From the NCBI GenBank assembly GCA_023101885.1, contig JALPQD010000233.1:1711501-1775500 (forward strand): DNA of 64,000 nucleotides, written 5' to 3'. Origin of the DNA: Typhlomys cinereus. Its lineage: Eukaryota; Chordata; Mammalia; Rodentia; Platacanthomyidae. Every line of letters starts with the position of its first letter. Position 1 is the first letter of the stretch. Below the pieces are notes generated by a model. That model ran no database searches and was not told the origin of the DNA. It saw only the letters and a program-made list of their open reading frames with translations. Shown here piece by piece: positions 58,495 through 64,000 of the stretch. The position numbers and the translations under genes were made by a program.

Positions 58495-60336
58495 TTTCTG
58501 GTTTCTGGGTTTCTTCTCTTTAAAAAAAAAAAAAAAAGAAACTGAAGAATGAAATTCATAGATACTGTGAGGGTGAGTTTGTAAAGGAGATTCACTATAA
58601 GATTGCACATTGGAGGTAAAGGAAAGAAGGATTGCAGAGTTTCTGTAGAATAGGGGTGGACCTCAAAAAAGGTATTTCATTGAGCTGTTTAATATAGAGG
58701 CTCTTTAATAAGATGTATGGCAGAAAGTGGACAAGGCATGGGAAAGTGAAATGGTCACTCACGTTTGTCCCCACAGGAAGTGTTCAGGTGTCTGTCATTG
58801 GTCACATACTTACACACAGCTTCTAGGCAGTGGTATTTATCTAGGTTTTGTTAAAGAGAAGAAAGAAAACAAGAAACCAGATAAAAAGCCAGAGTTTCCA
58901 ATCATTTCTGGCATGTGATCACAACAGAACCTAGGACCTTACAGTCCTGTCTAAGGACAAGAATTGAGGTCTTCATTCCTAAATAGTCTGACAAGTTTTA
59001 CCACCTACTCTCTTCATTAAGATAAAATGAACTGATAGACAGAATTAGAGGTAAGAACTGGAGCATATGAAAGAATAAATTCCTTTGGTGCTACCACCTT
59101 TAAGGCTAACTTTTCCTGTTACATTCCTATGCTTTTGTTCTTGAAGCAAATAACTGCATGTTACCCTTCAGTATGCGCAAAAGCTTCTATATGTGTGTGA
59201 AGAATTTTGAAAAAAATGTCATAAAGGCTAATTTTAATGTCTTTGTGGAAGTAATTATGAGACAAATTAAAATTTCTAAACATTGTGGTATTTGGGCATG
59301 TGAAATTTAAAATTTACCTTTGAACAGATTCTTGGTTTAGCATTGTATCATTTGTTAAGACAATACTCTTGAGACAAAAAAATAAAAAGCCCTGAAATGA
59401 GAAAGTACAGCAAGTTGCAACACAAGTGAATCAGAAGAGAACAAGAAAAAGAGAAGAAAGAATTAAAAAAGGAAACCTTTGAGCCAGTGTAAATTCCTGA
59501 AATTAAAAGAGACACCAGCAGTTGGGGGAAAAATGTGTACTGGGCCAAAACTAAGATATCCTTTAGAAAATAAAATTTGAGAAAGGAAGGCACAACTTGA
59601 AACTATGTTAGTTCTAAACAAGTGTGGTAGAAGTGGAAGGGGAGTAGGAATAAGTATGGTTGAAGTACCTCGTATACACATGTGAAGTGGCCAATGAATA
59701 AATACAAGTATTCTTTAGAAAGAGGGGTGGGTTACGTAAAGGCAGCAAGCATGGGATGGGAGAGCGAACAAATCCCAAAGGAGAAGAAACTGCTGCTTTG
59801 AACTGCTTGAATGTTGTAAACAGGATGCTGTGGTACCTGGAAGCATGGATGAGATTTGAAGTTAGGATTTCTAATGCCTTCACAATATGGAAGTTTCTTT
59901 TGTTCCCAGCTCTTCGCTCCACCCCCACCATTCCTCACCTTCATCCGTATAATAATATTTATGGCATCTTTGAGTTTCTGTCTTATTACACAGCAAAAAC
60001 ATATTTTAGCATCAGTGTGAGGGTAGTAAACTAAAAAAATGAACAAAGATAGCATTTTGTTTAGATAGCACCAACACATGAAAATTTGCTTCAAGAAAAT
60101 AAAACAAATTTACCTGACAATTTAGAGATTTAAATACATAAAAATTAAACCCTATCAATAAAACTGCATACCACAATTACTTTAAAAGAAAATATATGTC
60201 TTGAATTTGGCAAATAGTCAAGGTAGAAAAATATTTTCTGAGAACATACAATGAATGTTTTTTCCTTGTGCTTATCACAATTCTATTCCCTCTCATTTGA
60301 ATGCAATTCACCATGGTCATAACATTCCAAGGGGGA
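58495..60336. other. Unannotated interval
   Basis: No gene. A run of 15 A at 58,522-58,536. Antisense frames of up to 120 codons at 59,614-60,094 show no domain signs and overlap one another. Confidence 0.45.
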
Positions 60337-60611
60337 GCCTATAGAGATTGTGCTGTGATGTCAAATTGTTATATGAAAACAATTTTGATAAGCCCATGGA
60401 CACCACATTAGAATGACAAATTGGAATGACAAAATGGTTTCACGTTTCCATGGAGACCAAATTACAATGTCAAATTGATGGCAAAATGAGGTCAATACAA
60501 ATCTACACAGGCCAGATTGTAATGTTAAAGCCCTGCCAAGCAATACCAATACCTAGTCTTGGAAGACTAGGGTACGATGTCAAGATGATGAGAAAGAAAT
60601 ATTTAAGGTGA
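60337..60611 (+). repeat. Degenerate tandem array, 55-bp period
   Basis: A core of the form aatgtcaaattg recurs at 60,357, 60,412, 60,466, 60,521 and 60,576, spacings 55, 54, 55 and 55. Around it the units also share a ccatgga-acca-att start (60,394, 60,448, 60,503 weaker, 60,558 weaker). Five units are visible; flanking units are doubtful. Divergence between units is high, so the array is old or unit-diverse. Confidence 0.75.
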
Positions 60612-61725
60612 TGTCAAAATTGTAACAGAAGAGATCAGTGAATATCTAGGCAGCATCTTTCATGGTGACTGTACAATACAACACTATTAATAATGCAGAT
60701 TTCATTCATAATAAAATACATATAGTAAAGTGAAGAAATTATAAGGTTGCACATTATTCTGGTTTCTAATATACCTCAATTTAGGTTCTCAGAAGCTAAG
60801 TGCTTAAGTCATGGACATTGGAGTAACATGATCTATGCTATGTTGGTGAAAGTTATTTATTGAGGAATCTGTTTAGATGTAAATGACTTGCCTCATTTAC
60901 AATAGGACAGAGGAAGGACCCACAGGGAGACTGGCTGATTAATTCAGTCTTCTCTTAATGGTTTCCCTGGCAGACTTTTCTGTTGAAATGTCTTGGGGCA
61001 TGGGTCTCTCCACTTTGGCATGATTGTCACACCTTTTAATTTTTTGTTCCTGAAGTCGTTAAAATATTTACAGTTAAAATTTGTCTTTTATAAATGACTG
61101 ACTGACTAGTTTAGTTCTTCCTTAAACCTGCCATTGTTGGGAGTAGATTGAGGCAGCACAATCTCATCTTCCCTGATGTAGTTTTTCACCCTTGTTCTTA
61201 AATAATAAATTATATGGATGCAATTTATCTTGAATAAGTGCAATAAATATTTTAACCTAATGCTAATGCCAATCAGTTTGAACTGTTAAATGCAAATGGA
61301 ATAGAGCATATTTATCATGGCTTCTCAGTCCAAATAGTTTTTCCTTCCTTCTATTGGTATCTCTCCTTTCTTGTAGAAAGAAGCAGGTGACAGCACACTA
61401 ATGAAATATGAATAAATGTTCTGGTTATTTACAAACCATGTTCACCATCATCAAGCTACAAAAAGATAATCATGTATTGGTATGTATATTTTTGCTTATT
61501 CTTCCACATGTGAGCCATTCTACATTTTTATCTTTTTTATTTATGTCATGGTTGACATTATAACTACATATGAAAACTCATTTATTGTGGCTGAATAAAT
61601 TGGCTAGATAATTTTAGCAAACATATTTTGGTGGAATTTTGATGATCCAATAAATATTAAGTTAGTAAAATTAACCAAATTATTTTAAAGGTTTGTTTTA
61701 AAAGATAAAAAAGATGGCTTTAAGA
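60612..61725. other. Unannotated AT-rich interval
   Basis: No recognised element. Confidence 0.45.
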
Positions 61726-61736
61726 GTGCTTATTTC
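61726..61736 (+). repeat. SINE target-site duplication, left
   Basis: gtgcttatttc, repeated at 62,048-62,058. Confidence 0.88.
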
Positions 61737-61943
61737 GGGGTTGGAGAGGTGGCTCAGGAGTTAAGCCTCTGCCTTACAGACAGAAGGTCCTGAGTTCGGA
61801 TCCTAGACCCCACGTATAGAGGCCGGGCGGAAGCGGGGGTGGCCTGTGTTTACTGGTCCTGGTAGGGCGGAGCCTGTGAATCCCAATCCCGGGCAGAAGG
61901 AGGTGGAGGCGTCCATGGTGGTTCCCGAATTCATCCGTGGTTC

Positions 61944-61992
<49 letters not shown>

Positions 61993-62047
61993 GTGCGCGC
62001 GCACATACATATGCACGCAGGCACAATTGAATAAATAAAAAAAAAGG
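61737..62047 (+). mobile_element. tRNA-derived SINE, young subfamily (short body)
   Basis: Head ggggttggagaggtggctca, box B tcctgagttcggatccta, CpG-rich body lacking gtaaacaagga, a pure CA run 61,949-61,988 and caattgaataaataaaaaaa tail. Confidence 0.95.
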
Positions 62048-62058
62048 GTGCTTATTTC

Positions 62059-62378
62059 AAAAACACTTCAGAACCATGGGCAAAATATGTCCTGAATGAT
62101 GTAATTATCAAATTGAAAAGAGTTAAAATGTAACATATAAAGAAGAAATATGATTAGGAAGGAAAGAAGAAGAGCATTAGGAAGAGGAAATCAGTATTCT
62201 GCATGTAGACCTACAGCCTGTCAATGGATTCCTAATGGCTATTTTATAAAGTTTAGAAATTCTCGTACTCTCCTTAATGTTTTTATGAGATATCATAATA
62301 GGAATTTTGTTATTCTTTCAAAACACACAGTGGTAACTTTCTTCACATGTTGGTAAAAGGAAAATAATCTATCCTTTT
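62059..62378. other. Unannotated interval
   Basis: Ordinary AT-rich sequence between two young SINEs. Confidence 0.45.
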
Positions 62379-62393
62379 AAAATTGTACTGTGG
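62379..62393 (+). repeat. SINE target-site duplication, left
   Basis: aaaattgtactgtgg, repeated at 62,613-62,627. Confidence 0.92.
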
Positions 62394-62612
62394 GGGGCTG
62401 GAGAGGTGGCTCAGGGGTTAAGCCTCTGCTTTGCAGGCAGAAGGTCCTGAGTTTGGATCCTAGACCCCACGTATGGACGCTGGGCGGAAGCGGGGGCGGC
62501 CTGCGCTTCTGGTCCTGGTAGGGCGGAGCCTGTGAATCCCGGGGCAGAAGGAGGTGGAGGCACGGCAGGCACAATTGAATAAATAATAATAAAAAATAAA
62601 ATAAAATAAAAT
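62394..62612 (+). mobile_element. tRNA-derived SINE, young subfamily (short body), 3' deletion
   Basis: Head ggggctggagaggtggctca, box B tcctgagtttggatccta, CpG-rich body; after ggaggtggaggc it jumps to caggcacaattgaataaata, losing the gtggttcccgaattc block and CA repeat. The tail ends in (AAAAT)n. Exact 15-bp duplications show the deletion is internal or was in the source RNA. Confidence 0.94.
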
Positions 62613-62627
62613 AAAATTGTACTGTGG

Positions 62628-62990
62628 GCCAGGGGAGACACTACTTGCCCCACAAGCTAAAAGGACCAGAGTTCTGATACCCAGACATCATTTAAAATGC
62701 TGAGCATGTGTGATGACTGTCCTGCAATTCAAGCAGTAGAAGGAAAAGCCTGGAAATACCCAGAGTAAGCTGGCTAGAAAGGTCAGTCTTATAGAAAAAA
62801 ATGGGTCTAATTAGAGATGCAGGTTCAAAAGAATAAGTCAGAAGAGAGATTGAGGATGATTCCCAGTATCAATCTGCGGCCTCCACATGCACACATGCCT
62901 CTCACACACTTGTGAACCCACATATATACAAACACATACATCCATATACACCCTTCCACATGTACATATGAAAAAGAAAAAGAAAATCTG
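62628..62990 (+). mobile_element. B4-like SINE
   Basis: tRNA-like start (ccaggggagacactacttgc), internal gctggctagaaaggtcagtc, then gagagattgaggatgattcc, ctgcggcctccacatgcaca and a CA/TA-rich end with an A-rich tail: the B4/RSINE order. The young SINE next to it inserted at its left boundary. Confidence 0.72.
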
Positions 62991-63339
62991 AAGATTGTAG
63001 CATTTAAGGAGAACATAGGAAAACCCAGAATTATTTGGCTTCATGGCATTCTAAGACACATTATATTTTGCTGATAAAGAGTTAATGGAATATCATGGGC
63101 TCACTTCATACTAAGCTTGCAGAAGCAAATTTTTACAAAGACATCCCATCAGTATATTTATTTGCTCTTACCCAAAGAACTTTGGACATTTCTTTTATCA
63201 GTAATCAAATTCTATTTAATAAAATCATGATCTACGACACATTTTTAAGATTCATTAGTAAGGTCAAATATCTGAATTTTGCAAAGTGTGAAAGTACTCA
63301 CTGATCTAGATAGAAATTATAGGTACTAAGCAAATCAAA
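62991..63339. other. Unannotated interval
   Basis: No recognised element. Confidence 0.4.
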
Positions 63340-64000
63340 CTCACTTATTGGATATGTTGAGCCTGATGTGAAAAGAAGCTGCTGTCTGATGTTCTCCCAG
63401 TCCTTTGGCTCTTACATTCTACTACCTTTTCTTTCACAAGGTTCTCTGAACCTTGGGGATGGTCCAGATATTCTAAGACCAAACTGTCCATAATCACTTT
63501 AACTTTCTACTTTGACCAATTATAGTTCTCTGCATTACGTATCTTCCATTGCACAGGAATACTTCTTTGTTGAGTGCTGAGTGTTTCTTTGATAAATTTG
63601 ATATAATGGTAAGTGTTTAGATGATTGTTTACTACCAAGTGTTTATAGTTAACACTATGAAGTTTGTTCCTCCTAGGGCCTTTTAGTCTCCATATATACA
63701 GGTATTTAACTTGTTTTTACAGTATCATGTGTGTATTCCCTGCTGTGAAACAGACCAAGGGCCTATCAAGTAGCAGTTTGTTACCCCCCTTATAAGTCAT
63801 TATTGGACTACTGGACTTGTTTTGACAAAGTGATCATTGTAGCTTACAACATTCATAGGTGGGCAAGAGCATTAATGGCTACTTTCCCCTCGTAGCGTTC
63901 TTCATGCCTCTTAGCTCTATGGGATTAGCCAGCATGGAATAAACTTCTCTTTCCATTCCAGCTTGTTCTTCCCATGTCCCTTGATCACTGCATGTGGTGA
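63340..64000 (-). mobile_element. LINE-1 3' UTR (Lx-like), cut by window edge
   Basis: Plus strand: cctttggctcttacattcta (63,402), aaccttggggatggtccaga (63,450), tttgaccaattatagttctc then tgcatta, tgaaacagaccaagggccta (63,747), gaccaagggcctat and tagcttacaacattcatagg (63,840), the reverse complement of the Lx-type 3' UTR in its normal order. Continues beyond the window. Confidence 0.65.

Noticed and set aside
59614..60094. Antisense frames of 105 and 120 codons
   Set aside because: They overlap in different frames, share no recognisable domain, and have no splice or promoter context.
1..64000. Regularly spaced short repeats as a CRISPR-like or other novel defence array
   Set aside because: The genome is mammalian, and the only periodic array (60,337-60,611) has diverged units without constant repeats and variable spacers.

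Overview
This is mammalian, almost certainly rodent, intergenic DNA, and I find no protein-coding gene, tRNA, rRNA or CRISPR array. The evidence is a set of interspersed repeats found together in mouse-related rodents: 7SL-derived B1, ID-like and B4/B2-like tRNA SINEs, ERVL-MaLR LTRs that read like the MT group, and LINE-1 3' UTRs that read like the rodent Lx type. The dominant SINE (about 14 copies) is tRNA-headed and B2-like, with a GC-rich body, a CA-repeat and an A-rich AATAAA-bearing tail. I do not recognise that body from mouse or rat, which suggests another lineage of the mouse-related clade; I cannot name the species. The longest open frame is 165 codons and lies antisense across a MaLR element. 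Other long frames fall in L1 remnants, SINEs or microsatellites.

Layout. 1-6.6 kb: L1 3' UTR cut by the left edge, two older SINEs, CA/TG microsatellites, a MaLR LTR fragment, an ERVL-like LTR carrying a TCTA microsatellite, an L1 3' end and a long pyrimidine tract. 6.6-15.7 kb: AT-rich and repeat-poor, with two B1 copies, one ID-like SINE and one old L1 remnant. 15.7-17.6 kb: a MaLR element laid out R-U5-internal-U3-R-poly(A) between 15-bp direct repeats, which is the structure of a reverse-transcribed RNA. 17.9-23.3 kb: a SINE cluster, a MaLR solo LTR and an L1 3' UTR. 23.3-28.2 kb: repeat-poor, no genes seen. 28.2-37.5 kb: an old, near-full-length plus-strand L1 with ORF1 and ORF2 broken, interrupted by a younger 5'-truncated minus-strand L1 bounded by a 16-bp target-site duplication.

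37.5-49.4 kb: two LTR-like elements, one young SINE, a long minus-strand L1 3' UTR and an ancient repeat. 49.4-58.5 kb: more SINEs, a GC-rich ERVK-type solo LTR with a 6-bp duplication, an L1 3' UTR, and a MaLR solo LTR with a 5-bp duplication. 58.5-64 kb: a degenerate 55-bp-period tandem array, a cluster of two young SINEs and a B4 copy, and another minus-strand L1 3' UTR running off the right edge.

The parts do not work together as a pathway. The window records successive transposition: L1 machinery has moved itself, the SINEs and apparently a MaLR RNA, while two solo LTRs record integrase-type insertions. I found no new defence, metabolic or regulatory system. The most unusual items are the LINE-style MaLR retrocopy, the nested L1 whose truncation point matches its own target position, the 55-bp array and the lineage-specific SINE family.
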